Both the position numbers and the translations under genes were made by a program. Positions 20,001 through 27,378 of a stretch of DNA of 64,000 nucleotides are shown piece after piece (the first letter of the stretch is position 1; each line of letters opens with the position of its first letter). The DNA comes from CAVQDV01 sp963711375 (lineage in GTDB: Bacteria; Pseudomonadota; Gammaproteobacteria; Coxiellales; Coxiellaceae), in the NCBI GenBank assembly GCA_963711375.1, contig CAVQDV010000005.1, positions 1,674,001-1,738,000 of the forward strand, given 5' to 3'. The notes under the pieces are model-generated. The model saw only the letters and a list, made by a program, of their open reading frames with translations, searched no databases and was not told the DNA's origin.

Positions 20001-21361
20001 TTTCTATGCCGCTGGATGAATGGATAAATGCGACATTTATAAAGCCTGTGCTAACAGAATTAAAAATTCCTGATCATAAGATGAGTGAGAATTTGCTCTG
20101 GGCTTTTCATCACGTTAAAGATTATTATCCTCATTTTGTAATTTCTTTGCGTGATATGGAAAATTTAGTCAATCGACTAAAATACATAAGCGACAGTGAG
20201 AAAGATATCAATACGCTAGTGTTCAAGGCTTGTTGTTTTGAATTTGCTTGCGGAATTCCGGATCTCAAGAGTCGTAAGCAATTTATAGAAGCCTTAAGAT
20301 CACAAATTAAGCCTAAACCCGATAAAGATAAGGAAGACGCGGCTGATCATGTTATCCAAATTGGAGATATCTCTATTCCAGAAAGTAAAAAATTTATTTT
20401 AGAGGTGCTCGAGCAAGATTTACTGTGTGGCTCTAGAAAAGGGATTTTATTGGAAGGGAACTCCGGTGTGGGTAAATCTAGCCTCTGCAAAGCCTTGCTA
20501 GAAAAACATGGCTTTACCTATTATGAAATTACCGTCGATAACAGCAGCACCATTCCAGAAACCTTAATAAAGGCTTATTTACAAGGAGCAAAAGTGGTTT
20601 TGGATGAGCTTAATTTAAATCCAAAGGTGGAAACTTTATTAAATGATTTATTAGAAGGCATTCTTCCGGCCGATAAGGAATTTGTCGAAATGATAAAAAT
20701 GATCGCGGGAAGCGAAAACCCCGAGGTAGTGCCTGGGTTTCAAGCCTTTATTTCACAAAATGGAGGCGAAATGGATGGTCGTAATCCCTCATCTGGGGCA
20801 ATCCGAAATCGCTGTCATGAGATTTATTTCGATGCGTATACTCGAGAAGATCTCGTTTCGATTCATGCGTTTAATAAAATACTAAGACCCGAAGTTGTGG
20901 TGGATCAATTTTTCGATGAAGCGCAAAAAAAACCTGGGTTCACCAATACCCGAAAATTATTTGCATGGATGAAAAAAGTTAAAGACCACAAACATTCAGA
21001 TGCCCTCACTGATTTCACGCAATTTGATTTTTTGGCTCAAAAAATGTTTCAGATTAGAGGTGAAAATAAATGGAATAGTAGGGAACTAGATTGGCTAAAT
21101 GCTATCGAAAAATTGACGAAAAATTGCTATCAATCTTATGCTTCAGGAACATCGGGAGAGCTGTGTACGATCATTTTGAAAGCAGAGCTCGAAAATATAC
21201 TGATAGCTATTTCTAAAGAGAGCAAGTCATTTAGCGTTCGGCAACTTTTTATGAAATCACAATCTTCAATGCATTTTCTTACGACGATTTCTAAGCTAAT
21301 GTCTGATTCTAGTGATGAGTCATTGAAAAGTGGCTCTATTATTTCTCAAATTAAAATTTAG
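14099..21361 (+). CDS. Giant LRR / transglutaminase-like / tandem midasin-type AAA protein
   Basis: A 2,420-residue protein with no signal peptide. Residues ~200-640 hold irregular LRRs (for example LKKLRLQDCSRLESLNLEGL). Around 1050-1100 lies a transglutaminase-like core: Cys in SGVCRHRSECF, His in QSHRYVEI, Asp in AIDLGGG. A long middle region (~1170-1800) has mixed alpha/beta sequence I cannot assign. The C-terminus has two AAA modules. The first has a degenerate P-loop GMPGSRKT (~1855; Arg replaces the second Gly) and Walker B IILHLDEANMEEP (~1900). The second has a good P-loop EGNSGVGKSS (~2120), Walker B KVVLDELNLNPKVE (~2166) and SGAIRNRCHEIYFD (~2234), which resembles midasin/dynein-related AAA_5 modules. 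It is a paralogue of the gene at 1-4457. There is no clear Shine-Dalgarno. Function unknown; the ATPase, peptidase/transglutaminase and LRR parts suggest a large remodelling or effector machine (inference). Confidence 0.9.
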   Translation: MRTTSTYDLFLGYADPESQKEQPHTYHVANGGPFGRVDSYQWDAVVDEDAWYTFSLSAANKPKKIIFSDPLMNLRAKAPEEFELWDELTQKHAVYVWKGDHDPLTSQTPSANFREFSKALAELVSQSEDEIRKSLAAQGLELKDFIIIDIYKYYEFLYSILPKNGAKKRIPDYHLLLSPRNENFDKPQVLKNLKNHDPTFVEKAQQFSKKFSTLVIQGPASLKEIEKQFSESTSVKNLDLYAKWGLIHSCLSKEVFQGLETLKIGIVQESYETENFRLPELEVKFLNIQIPEKPCSFDLSHLRSCKDLTLQNRALFERNLLLPSQLESLEIEIEFLKFINDDLKKNLKNLKIFSVQKNVKYSINLDQYRLETLSIKMDENDLKIENLPDTLKEINISAKDIDLKSSDNLKNLESLEVIWGEYFNFEQAVFPRLKKLKLTHPDSKDAYGFLGEAVICDELDFPMCPNLEDLDLFRFTSLQKIIDIPKSLKKLRLQDCSRLESLNLEGLTQLEALSLQGLKILEPIKILPGSLKFVSLGNSPNLRNIDLSGIKILHRFESFNMPLVNFKLPPIVHHIYVHKTNSKKFFDFSKIDKCYSLTIEQNGKEGLSKIIFPKKIQDFKFDGECEIEISSLKGTEISNVDTEKSILLRLGADRIYLLEKLLFKKLLFSPEKFEELKFSKEISSLVLSFLESMRSKLREMEGLSYKSLIFSKDPLKVFLILDPHQTAKLSVHLEGLNRVLKNMLSRIFVKNSLKATEFLTTDLENYELLLECEEPEFNRSANTLNQAHPTALLDLGVDEINPDANTGGLTPQLDYSGRSMKVTCYREDAKVDVHHYRAAIYDQIILESNDLKFKPSYESLTEIKVKAFPHEENKTLSEIRAHVDKAKGSLVSFYIELTLKPNILVPLTSASDLKERDISSLYSNDESLIWHKSDTQQIFFQLPDGSPEKTIKIAYAHKHRLDYLLKNPINEKTNFHLKKNLISQDLRGKLDEVIHENAELQFLKDAKLSLEIKLQKLKIYCSSFTEKDSNSKKNSSSFDAIFNNLVNKSGVCRHRSECFMLIAHYLNVPAIMIRNQSHRYVEIPIKENGEIKYFAIDLGGGNYDDLTPEEERINPFEQDKKTDEKKQEDELAQKSEIENIRRELPKRINNIFSKIHVFSSVMDCLGPDAPRSPLLMLSQGMDPIEINAAILNELSPLPAHLYIHSPADFTRYLRARKFENGRRKKIQGPLKDLIEKGGVLVINWNNFNATQKASYKSLLEENPTFKGEKVSPNLKVISLYSTNSPKACESFSTRTSLYILESNYFNKNFPRAEHSNQQPLEIELFGLPNWRERLLGEVLRKGKNIYLTEGMLIQAIKQKRPLLVNNLPDDPELKALLRRAETEGKIFYNGEMLAISPDFYVLSREKENAISAKNVKVVKASKDQTTPGIILNANNIHECIKRLVIDNKTHTADSNAPGWLNDFQHFYISDYISKGQWQELISKASALSGKDFTFSLLPGAEIEGLLKSDAPILINQNSSLVFTNDPDFYCLQQETLADSTKKPLIIDITPKTTYQSLIANLLEKEDSEDNIEYTYEIQGMLEQLINGRDVILNGEISPILYQQLLPFLKPEIAITYLNGERVLAKGKLSLVMPASAKIGINPGEYAEKTYTLKDYREQFLEKDQDKITKLEYLFNVANELPHVGLGQPALPTFTQAYLVHLLEVLNKPKNERLHLSNPIKGLFHYDYSKNSQNYAVLNVLAKALFAPEGQPNKSRSQKLKSFNINTLQDVQKNSWKILNACNVSVIRQILGDLKEGPIKISNGQAILSNEKISFLFNYVMKELDELPKKKNPEKSLNQVQGLLRDTKSRAIVLKGMPGSRKTFSIRQLKKELPEGHYHKGTHHIFDWVNTIPKFHKPIILHLDEANMEEPSTWDMFKGLFRNESSIYYQDKEFKLSDQHKVVFTGNDETLPGRHFHRFFQHYAETIHFSMPLDEWINATFIKPVLTELKIPDHKMSENLLWAFHHVKDYYPHFVISLRDMENLVNRLKYISDSEKDINTLVFKACCFEFACGIPDLKSRKQFIEALRSQIKPKPDKDKEDAADHVIQIGDISIPESKKFILEVLEQDLLCGSRKGILLEGNSGVGKSSLCKALLEKHGFTYYEITVDNSSTIPETLIKAYLQGAKVVLDELNLNPKVETLLNDLLEGILPADKEFVEMIKMIAGSENPEVVPGFQAFISQNGGEMDGRNPSSGAIRNRCHEIYFDAYTREDLVSIHAFNKILRPEVVVDQFFDEAQKKPGFTNTRKLFAWMKKVKDHKHSDALTDFTQFDFLAQKMFQIRGENKWNSRELDWLNAIEKLTKNCYQSYASGTSGELCTIILKAELENILIAISKESKSFSVRQLFMKSQSSMHFLTTISKLMSDSSDESLKSGSIISQIKI

Positions 21362-22212
21362 TCTTGATTTTGTTTAGCACATATCAAGGTATTTTGCATG
21401 AGCGTGGCAACGGTCATTGGACCTACACCTCCGGGAACGGGAGTGATCCAGCTGGCTCGAAGAGAGGCGGTTTCAAATTCCACATCGCCAGTGATTTCAC
21501 CCGAAGATAGTCGAGAAAAACCAACATCCACCACGACGGCTCCGGGCTTAATCCAATCACTTTGAATAATGCCGGGCTTGCCGATCGCAACAATTAAAAT
21601 ATCCGCATTTTGAACGTATTGAGCTAAGTCTTTGGTAAAGCGATGGCATACGGTCACGGTAGCTTTATCGAGTAATAATTCCAGCGCCATTGGTCGGCCG
21701 ACAATGTTTGATGCACCTACTACAACGGCATGTTTGCCTAATAAATCAATTTTTGCTTCTCGAAGTAATTGCATAATGCCATAGGAGGTGCAAGGCCGAA
21801 GCAAAGGACGACGTTGGGCTAAGCGCCCCAAATTATAGGGATGAAAGCCATCCACATCTTTTTTGGGGTTGATTTTTTCGAGTAAATCGTCAGATTTTAT
21901 GTATTCTGGGAGAGGCAATTGTAGTAAAACGCCATCGACGTTAACATCGGCATTGCAGGACAAAATGCGTGCCTCGATCTCCTCCCGAGTACAGGTGGCC
22001 GGAAGGCGATGCAACCGTGACAAGATACCCACTTCCTCGCAAGCTTTTTGCTTATGTTGGACATAGCTCTCGGAAGCTGGATTTTCACCGACAAGGATAA
22101 CATCCAAACCAGGGACTCGTTGGTCGTTCTGAGCCATTTTGGCTATTTCAGAGGCGACTTCGTGCTTAATTTTAGCGGCCAATTTACGGCCATCAAGGAT
22201 TTTTGCGCTCAT
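21358..22212 (-). CDS. folD: Bifunctional methylenetetrahydrofolate dehydrogenase/cyclohydrolase FolD
   Basis: A 284-residue cytosolic enzyme of one-carbon metabolism that interconverts 5,10-methylene-THF and 10-formyl-THF using NADP. It shows the signatures VGENPASESYVQHKQKACE (catalytic Lys), GVLLQLPLPEY, KDVDGFHPYNLGRL, the Rossmann segment VVVGASNIVGRPMALELL and the C-terminal TPVPGGVGPMTVATLMQNT. Length is normal. Its stop overlaps the end of the convergent giant gene by 4 nt. It is divergent from the efflux genes. Identity is secure. Confidence 0.97.
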   Translation of the reverse strand: MSAKILDGRKLAAKIKHEVASEIAKMAQNDQRVPGLDVILVGENPASESYVQHKQKACEEVGILSRLHRLPATCTREEIEARILSCNADVNVDGVLLQLPLPEYIKSDDLLEKINPKKDVDGFHPYNLGRLAQRRPLLRPCTSYGIMQLLREAKIDLLGKHAVVVGASNIVGRPMALELLLDKATVTVCHRFTKDLAQYVQNADILIVAIGKPGIIQSDWIKPGAVVVDVGFSRLSSGEITGDVEFETASLRASWITPVPGGVGPMTVATLMQNTLICAKQNQD

Positions 22213-22240
22213 AATCTCACTTTAGGTATTGTTGCAGACT

Positions 22241-22269
22241 TGTTACAATTGGGTAGCATTAATGTAACA
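22241..22269. promoter_or_regulatory. Inverted repeat TGTTACA-N15-TGTAACA in folD/efflux intergenic region
   Basis: TGTTACA at 22241-22247 and its complement TGTAACA at 22263-22269 lie 15 nt apart between the divergent folD and RND efflux genes. The spacing is long for one helical turn, but the symmetry could mark a repressor site for the efflux operon. No regulator gene is adjacent. Confidence 0.35.
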
Positions 22270-22327
22270 TTGCATTCATTAAGGTGTAGTATTATGAGTC
22301 GAGATTAGTCATAGAGCAAGAGTCATT

Positions 22328-23374
22328 ATGAAAAGACGTATGATCACAATAGTCGCTATCGCAGCCATTCTTATTTTAGGGATGGTTTGGCATAAAATCC
22401 AACAGGGTTCAGCACATCCGAGAAAGGGGAAGGCAGGTGCGGCATCAGTAGTAGTCGCCCCTGTGACCACCATGAATTTCCCCATCACGGTAAAATCAGT
22501 GGGCACTCTGCAGGCTAAACAAGCCATCAATGTTAGCGCTCCACTCGCGGGTTTTGTAGTCGCTATCGACTATAAACCGGGTGCCTTTATTCAGGCGGGC
22601 ACTCCTTTAATTCAACTGGATAATCGGATTTATCAATCAAAATTAAATTCTGACAAGGCCGATTTGCATTTGAAAACATCTCAATATGCTCGAGAAAAAT
22701 GGGCTTTTTCAAAAGGGGCCGCCTCAGCAGACGAACTGGATTTAGCCTTGGCGAATTATGAAGAAGCGCAAGCGACACTGGCAGCAGATCAAACGAATTT
22801 TAATGAAACCACGATTCGCGCAGCATTTTCAGGCTATGTCGGTGCTCAAACCATTAATGTAGGTGATTATTTGCAAGTGGGTGCGCTTCTGACAACATTA
22901 ACCGATCGCAGTCATTTATTGGTGAATTATTCATTTCCTGAAGATAACTTAAATCAATTAAAATTAGGCCAAAAAGTGGCAATTTCTGTCGATAATCAGG
23001 CTGGAAAAGTCTACGAAGGTCAGGTGAGTTATATTTCCCCAACAGTAGATACCACCACGCATAGTGTGGCCTTACAAGCGGATATTCCGAATCTAAATAA
23101 TGTGCTTTCTCCCGGATTATTTGTTCGCATAAATCAAAATCTCGGGCAAATTTCAGGCGCCGTCGTAATTCCTCAGGAAGCCATTGTTCCTACTATTACA
23201 GGATCAGAAGTTTATGTGGTACGAAATAATAAGGCTTATTCTGTTGAAGTAGAAACGGGAACCGAATTTCAAAATGTGGTGCAAATTACGAAGGGTTTAA
23301 AAGTCGGCGATCGCGTTATTACAGTAGGCCAAAGCGAAGTGCACAATGGTTCTCCCATTAAAGAGGTAAAATAA
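22328..23374 (+). CDS. RND efflux periplasmic adaptor subunit (MFP)
   Basis: A 348-residue membrane fusion protein with a single N-terminal anchor (ITIVAIAAILILGMVW). The biotinyl-lipoyl half-motifs NVSAPLAGFVVAIDYKPGAF and ETTIRAAFSGYVGAQTINVG flank a short helical hairpin. The beta-barrel and membrane-proximal regions contain SYISPTVDTTTHSVALQA and VVIPQEAIVPTITGSEVYVV. It bridges the inner membrane pump to an outer membrane channel. The pump gene follows after 1 nt, so the two are an operon. No TolC-type gene is in the window. The short hairpin (~60 residues) resembles the MexH/VexC-type adaptors. Substrate unknown. Confidence 0.93.
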   Translation: MKRRMITIVAIAAILILGMVWHKIQQGSAHPRKGKAGAASVVVAPVTTMNFPITVKSVGTLQAKQAINVSAPLAGFVVAIDYKPGAFIQAGTPLIQLDNRIYQSKLNSDKADLHLKTSQYAREKWAFSKGAASADELDLALANYEEAQATLAADQTNFNETTIRAAFSGYVGAQTINVGDYLQVGALLTTLTDRSHLLVNYSFPEDNLNQLKLGQKVAISVDNQAGKVYEGQVSYISPTVDTTTHSVALQADIPNLNNVLSPGLFVRINQNLGQISGAVVIPQEAIVPTITGSEVYVVRNNKAYSVEVETGTEFQNVVQITKGLKVGDRVITVGQSEVHNGSPIKEVK

Positions 23375-23375
23375 A

Positions 23376-26300
23376 TTGAAATTACCTCAATTTTGTATAC
23401 AGCGACCGGTTTTCACGATAGTGCTCAGCCTTATTTTGGTTGTGGTGGGATTAGTGGGTTTTTTGCGTATTCCGGTGCGGGGCTATCCCAATACAAATTC
23501 TCCGGTTATTTCTGTTACGACCCTGTGGCCTGGTGCAAGTGCCTCTACGGTTGAATCACAAGTCACCACCCCGATCGAAAATGATTTGGTGGGAGCCAGT
23601 GGCTTAGCCTCCATTCATTCAACGAGTGCCGAAGGGAAAAGCTCTATAAAATTAACTTATGATGTTAACGTCAACATAAATGATGCGCTGAATGATGCAC
23701 AGGTTCTTTTGGCGAAAATAAGCAAAACTTTGCCTAAGGATGTTTTCGCGCCAATTGTTCAAAAACACGATCTTGATAGCTTGCAAACCGAAGTGCTCGC
23801 CTTAACAGATCCCAATAAAACACCCATGGCATTAACCGATTATGCCGAACGTAATTTACTGCCAGATCTTGAACAAACGAACGGCGTTTCAAATGTCGAA
23901 GTTTATAATGAGCGAGATTATGCGCTTAAGATTTTGTTAAATCCCGGCAAAATGGCCGCCAATAATGTGACGGTTAGTGATTTAGATGATGTCTTAACGG
24001 CCCAAAATGTTAATGTACCGGCTGGCGAAATTAAAACTCCGAATCGTTATTATAGTGTGGTGACCAAAGACCAATTAACTTCGGCGGATAGTTTTAAGAA
24101 TTTAATTATTCGAGAACAAAATGGCAATTTTTTGCGATTTGGCGATGTCGCCGATATTTCAGTTTTGCCAGAAAATACCGATACGGATATGCGAGTGAAT
24201 GGTGTGCCAGCAATCGGCCTAGGCATTTATTCTCAAACCACGGCGAATCCCATTTCTGTTGTGCAAAGTATGCAGAAGCATCTCATTAAAATCGAAAAAA
24301 ACTTTCCGGAAGGTATGAAGTTAAATGTGGTTTGGGACGATACGCGATATTTAAAAGCCATTTTATCGGAAGTTTATAAAGATATCGCCTTTGCAATTTT
24401 TTTGGTGATTGGGGTGGTGATGCTATTTTTAGGCTCACCTCGTTCATCATTAATTCCCATTGTCACCATTCCTATTTGTTTGATTGGCACCTGTGCCATG
24501 ATTTATGCCCTTGGATTTAGTATTAACGTATTTACACTGCTAGCCTTTGTTTTAGCAATTGGACTCGTGGTGGACGATGCGATAATTATGCTGGAAAATA
24601 TTTATCGACATATGGAATCTGGCATGAGCGCCTATGATGCGGCCATGTTAGGCAGTAAAGAAATTGCCTTTCCCATCGTGGCGATGACTTTAACACTGGC
24701 TGCTGTTTATGCGCCCATTGGGTTTGAAACGGGAATGGTCGGAATTTTATTTCGTCAATTTGCTTTTACTCTCGCATTAGCGGTCATTATTTCGGGATTT
24801 GTGGCATTAACCTTGTCACCCATGATGAGTTCTCGACTGTTAAAATTACCAAGCGAATCGGAGGGATTTGTAAAAAAATATTCGGTTTGGCTTGATCAAA
24901 TATTTCATCATTTAACGGAAAATTATCAAAAATTACTGCGCTGGATGTTGGGTAAGCGCCTATGGGTGATCTTGGGATTATTGGGATTTATGCTCGTGGG
25001 TTTTGTAAGTTATAAATATTCCACTACGGAATTATCCCCGAAAGAAGACATGAGTGCTTTTATTGTATCCATGCAATCGCCACCGAATTCGAGTTTTGCT
25101 TATACCAATAAATATAGCCAGGAAATCGAGAAAATATTAAAGAAATTTCCAGAAGTCATGAATACTGTAATGATCGTGGGTTCTCCGCAAAGCGCCTTTT
25201 CTTTCGTGGTTTTAAAACCCTGGTCTGAAAGAAGTTTAACAGCACAGCAAATTATCGATAAATTTTTAAAGCTTTCTCCCAGTATTCCAGGTGTAAAAAT
25301 TGCTGCCTTTAATCTTAGCCAAATTGGTGGAGGCGGAAAAAATGGGGATTCTGTAGAAGTGGCGCTCATGACGAATCAAACCTTCAATCAGTTGCACACC
25401 ACGGCAGAATCGATTGTGAAAGATTTAAGCCAATATCCCGGTGTGCGAAATGTTATTCAAGATTTGCAAATGACGGATCAAGAATATGTTGTTCATGTTA
25501 ATCGTAGCATGGCGGCGGCAATGAAAGTGAATATTGGAGATATTACTAAAACCGTTCAAACCATGTTAGGTGGCGAAACGGCGAGTGAATTTAATTGGGA
25601 TAATAAAAATTACGACGTTATTTTGCAAATTCCTGATAAAGATTTATCACGACTTCAAATTGTGAATCAATTATATGTGAGAAATGCAGATCAAAAAATG
25701 ATTCCGCTGGGAAGCTTGGTGACCTTAAGTCATGAAGTGGGTCCTTTGACATTGCCGCATGAAAATCGCATGCGTGCCGATACTTTGTTAATGCAGGTGA
25801 ATAGTGGATATAGTATGGCGCAGGTGATTGATCATGTTAAGGTAGTGATGAACCAGCATTTGCCGAGTGGATATCAATATATGTTTAAGGGCACGGCGCA
25901 AACAATGATGGATTCACAAATGACAATTATTGGATCCTTTGTTTTGGCCCTGGTATTTATATATTTAGTGTTAAGCGCACAATTCGAGAGTTTTTTGGAT
26001 CCTTTTATTATTTTGCTTACGGTGCCATTTTCGGTAGTTGGCGCATTAATTACTTTGAAAGTCACCGGGCATGAGTTAAGTATTTACACCGATATTGGAT
26101 TTATTACGTTGGTAGGTTTAATTTCGAAACACGGCATTTTAATTACAGAATTTGCAAATCAAAAACGCGAGGAGGGCATGGCCATAATTGACGCCGTTGT
26201 CGCTTCGGCTTCCCAACGTTTACGCCCCATTCTAATGACAACCGCGGCAATGGTTTTTGGCGCAATCCCCTTAGCTATCGCCACGGGAGCAGGTTCGCTA

Positions 26301-26405
26301 AGTCGTCAGCACATTGGTTGGGTAATCGTCGGCGGCCTACTTTTCGGCACCTTTTTCTCACTCATCGTGGTCCCGGTAGCCTATTCACTCTTAAAACGAA
26401 AATAA
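23376..26405 (+). CDS. RND multidrug efflux transporter, inner membrane permease
   Basis: A 1,009-residue pump of the HAE1 family (AcrB-like) that exports drugs using the proton gradient. TM1 is at the N-terminus (RPVFTIVLSLILVVVGLVGF), followed by a large periplasmic loop, TM2-6 with the proton-relay segment AFVLAIGLVVDDAIIMLENI (two Asp in TM4), a second periplasmic loop and TM8-12 ending VVPVAYSLLKRK. GFLRIPVRGYP and TLWPGASASTVE are family signatures. The start codon is TTG at 23376, 1 nt after the adaptor stop, so translation is probably coupled. A strong bidirectional terminator follows. Family assignment is certain, substrate is not. Confidence 0.96.
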   Translation: MKLPQFCIQRPVFTIVLSLILVVVGLVGFLRIPVRGYPNTNSPVISVTTLWPGASASTVESQVTTPIENDLVGASGLASIHSTSAEGKSSIKLTYDVNVNINDALNDAQVLLAKISKTLPKDVFAPIVQKHDLDSLQTEVLALTDPNKTPMALTDYAERNLLPDLEQTNGVSNVEVYNERDYALKILLNPGKMAANNVTVSDLDDVLTAQNVNVPAGEIKTPNRYYSVVTKDQLTSADSFKNLIIREQNGNFLRFGDVADISVLPENTDTDMRVNGVPAIGLGIYSQTTANPISVVQSMQKHLIKIEKNFPEGMKLNVVWDDTRYLKAILSEVYKDIAFAIFLVIGVVMLFLGSPRSSLIPIVTIPICLIGTCAMIYALGFSINVFTLLAFVLAIGLVVDDAIIMLENIYRHMESGMSAYDAAMLGSKEIAFPIVAMTLTLAAVYAPIGFETGMVGILFRQFAFTLALAVIISGFVALTLSPMMSSRLLKLPSESEGFVKKYSVWLDQIFHHLTENYQKLLRWMLGKRLWVILGLLGFMLVGFVSYKYSTTELSPKEDMSAFIVSMQSPPNSSFAYTNKYSQEIEKILKKFPEVMNTVMIVGSPQSAFSFVVLKPWSERSLTAQQIIDKFLKLSPSIPGVKIAAFNLSQIGGGGKNGDSVEVALMTNQTFNQLHTTAESIVKDLSQYPGVRNVIQDLQMTDQEYVVHVNRSMAAAMKVNIGDITKTVQTMLGGETASEFNWDNKNYDVILQIPDKDLSRLQIVNQLYVRNADQKMIPLGSLVTLSHEVGPLTLPHENRMRADTLLMQVNSGYSMAQVIDHVKVVMNQHLPSGYQYMFKGTAQTMMDSQMTIIGSFVLALVFIYLVLSAQFESFLDPFIILLTVPFSVVGALITLKVTGHELSIYTDIGFITLVGLISKHGILITEFANQKREEGMAIIDAVVASASQRLRPILMTTAAMVFGAIPLAIATGAGSLSRQHIGWVIVGGLLFGTFFSLIVVPVAYSLLKRK

Positions 26406-26421
26406 AAATAGCGGGAATTGC

Positions 26422-26466
26422 GGAAAAAAAAGCCCGGGATTTTTTCAAAGCCCGGGCCTTTTTTGT
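26422..26466. terminator. Bidirectional rho-independent terminator
   Basis: AAAAAGCCCGGG and CCCGGGCCTTTTTT form a GC-rich stem flanked by A and T tracts on both sides, between the convergent RND pump and beta-barrel genes. Confidence 0.85.
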
Positions 26467-26475
26467 TTCTACTAA

Positions 26476-27108
26476 TTAGAAGTAGTAGCTTAGACCAATA
26501 TTGATTTGGTTTTCTAGGTTTCTAGAAACTCTCAATTGGTTGTTGCCATTGATATTGTTGTTATTTTTACCAGCAAAACCAAGGGCATGGTAGCTTACGC
26601 CAATACGAACGTTATCGGTGATTTTATAGTCAACACCAACAATACCTTGGAAGGCAAATTGGTTTCGGCTTGCAGTTACGTTAACGCCTTGAATGATGTT
26701 TTGACTAATCCACTGATGAGCCCAACCAGCACCGGCACCAATGTAAGGAACAAAGCTGCTTCCGAAATCGAAGTCATAGTACACGTTGCCCATTAAGGTA
26801 TTAATTTGAAAAGCAGGGAATGGTGCAAAACGGTTACGGACCGTGTGACGCCAGTAGTTATCAGCAACTTCAACGCGGATGTTGTTGCTAAAGTGATAAC
26901 CTAATGCGCCGCCAATGTTCCAACCAGCGTTGTTATAGAAATTGGAATTTGTTAATAAGTTCAAACCACCGTTTGCATTGATGTAAAAGCCTGAGTTGCT
27001 TGCTACAGGAGCTGGAGCTGCTATAGGAGCGTCTTCTGGGCCACCAGCAAAAGCAGAAGTTGCCAGAACCAGAGCGGCACCGCCAACTAAATATTTAAAA
27101 TTAAACAT
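26476..27108 (-). CDS. Outer membrane beta-barrel protein, NFKYLVGG family (isolated copy)
   Basis: A 210-residue small barrel. The signal peptide FNFKYLVGGAALVLATSAFA followed by GGPEDAP is almost identical to those of the array at 30.8-34.7 kb. Later conserved blocks are GFYINANGGLNLL, GWNIGGALGYHF, NVYYDFDFGSSFVPYIGAG, FAFQGIVGVDYKITDNVRIGVSYHALG and the terminal INIGLSYYF. Shine-Dalgarno TGAGGA lies 5-6 nt before the ATG. A ~40-nt block shared with other family members lies ~70 nt upstream. It is likely surface-exposed, with variable loops between conserved strands. Function unknown. Confidence 0.87.
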   Translation of the reverse strand: MFNFKYLVGGAALVLATSAFAGGPEDAPIAAPAPVASNSGFYINANGGLNLLTNSNFYNNAGWNIGGALGYHFSNNIRVEVADNYWRHTVRNRFAPFPAFQINTLMGNVYYDFDFGSSFVPYIGAGAGWAHQWISQNIIQGVNVTASRNQFAFQGIVGVDYKITDNVRIGVSYHALGFAGKNNNNINGNNQLRVSRNLENQINIGLSYYF

Positions 27109-27178
27109 AGTATTTCCTCATAAATTAATAGTTCAATGTATAGTAACAAGAGATGATGTTATCTTTTAAGTCGCAAAT

Positions 27179-27223
27179 TGTAAATGGCGATAAAGGGTAA
27201 CAAATTATCATTAAACGATCATT
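27179..27223 (-). promoter_or_regulatory. Shared upstream block of the beta-barrel family, copy 1
   Basis: A block containing TGTAAAT, AAAGGTAA-like and AAATTATCATxAAAC (plus-strand reading) lies 63-71 nt upstream of the start codons of three family genes (also 32341-32382 and 33319-33360). Conservation outside the coding regions suggests a common promoter or regulator site. The minus strand contains TGATAATTT, a possible -10. Confidence 0.5.
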
Positions 27224-27259
27224 TTTTTGGGGGGGGATGCTTTATGAGGGATTTTAATA

Positions 27260-27297
27260 CCCCTCACCCTTACCCTCTCCCGCAAGGGGAGAGGGGA
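27260..27297. repeat. CCCTCTCCCGCAAGGGGAGAGGG palindrome family copy
   Basis: CCCTCTCCC at 27273-27281 pairs with GGGAGAGGG at 27288-27296. A leading CCCCTCACCCTTA is the mirror of the TTAGGGG at 37693-37726, so these are two copies of the same element in opposite orientation. Confidence 0.7.
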
Positions 27298-27307
27298 TAA
27301 GATGAAT

Positions 27308-27337
27308 AGGAGTTCCCGCTTTAGCGGGAATTGCTGA
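27308..27337 (+). repeat. Dispersed palindromic repeat, copy B
   Basis: AGGAGTTCCCGCTTTAGCGG plus GAATTGCTGA. This is the short hairpin core of the family seen at 40349-40379, 51624-51716 and 53366-53456. Confidence 0.75.
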
Positions 27338-27378
27338 CCTTTGGATAGGTTTGCATAGGTTTAGAAGAACGGTATCAA

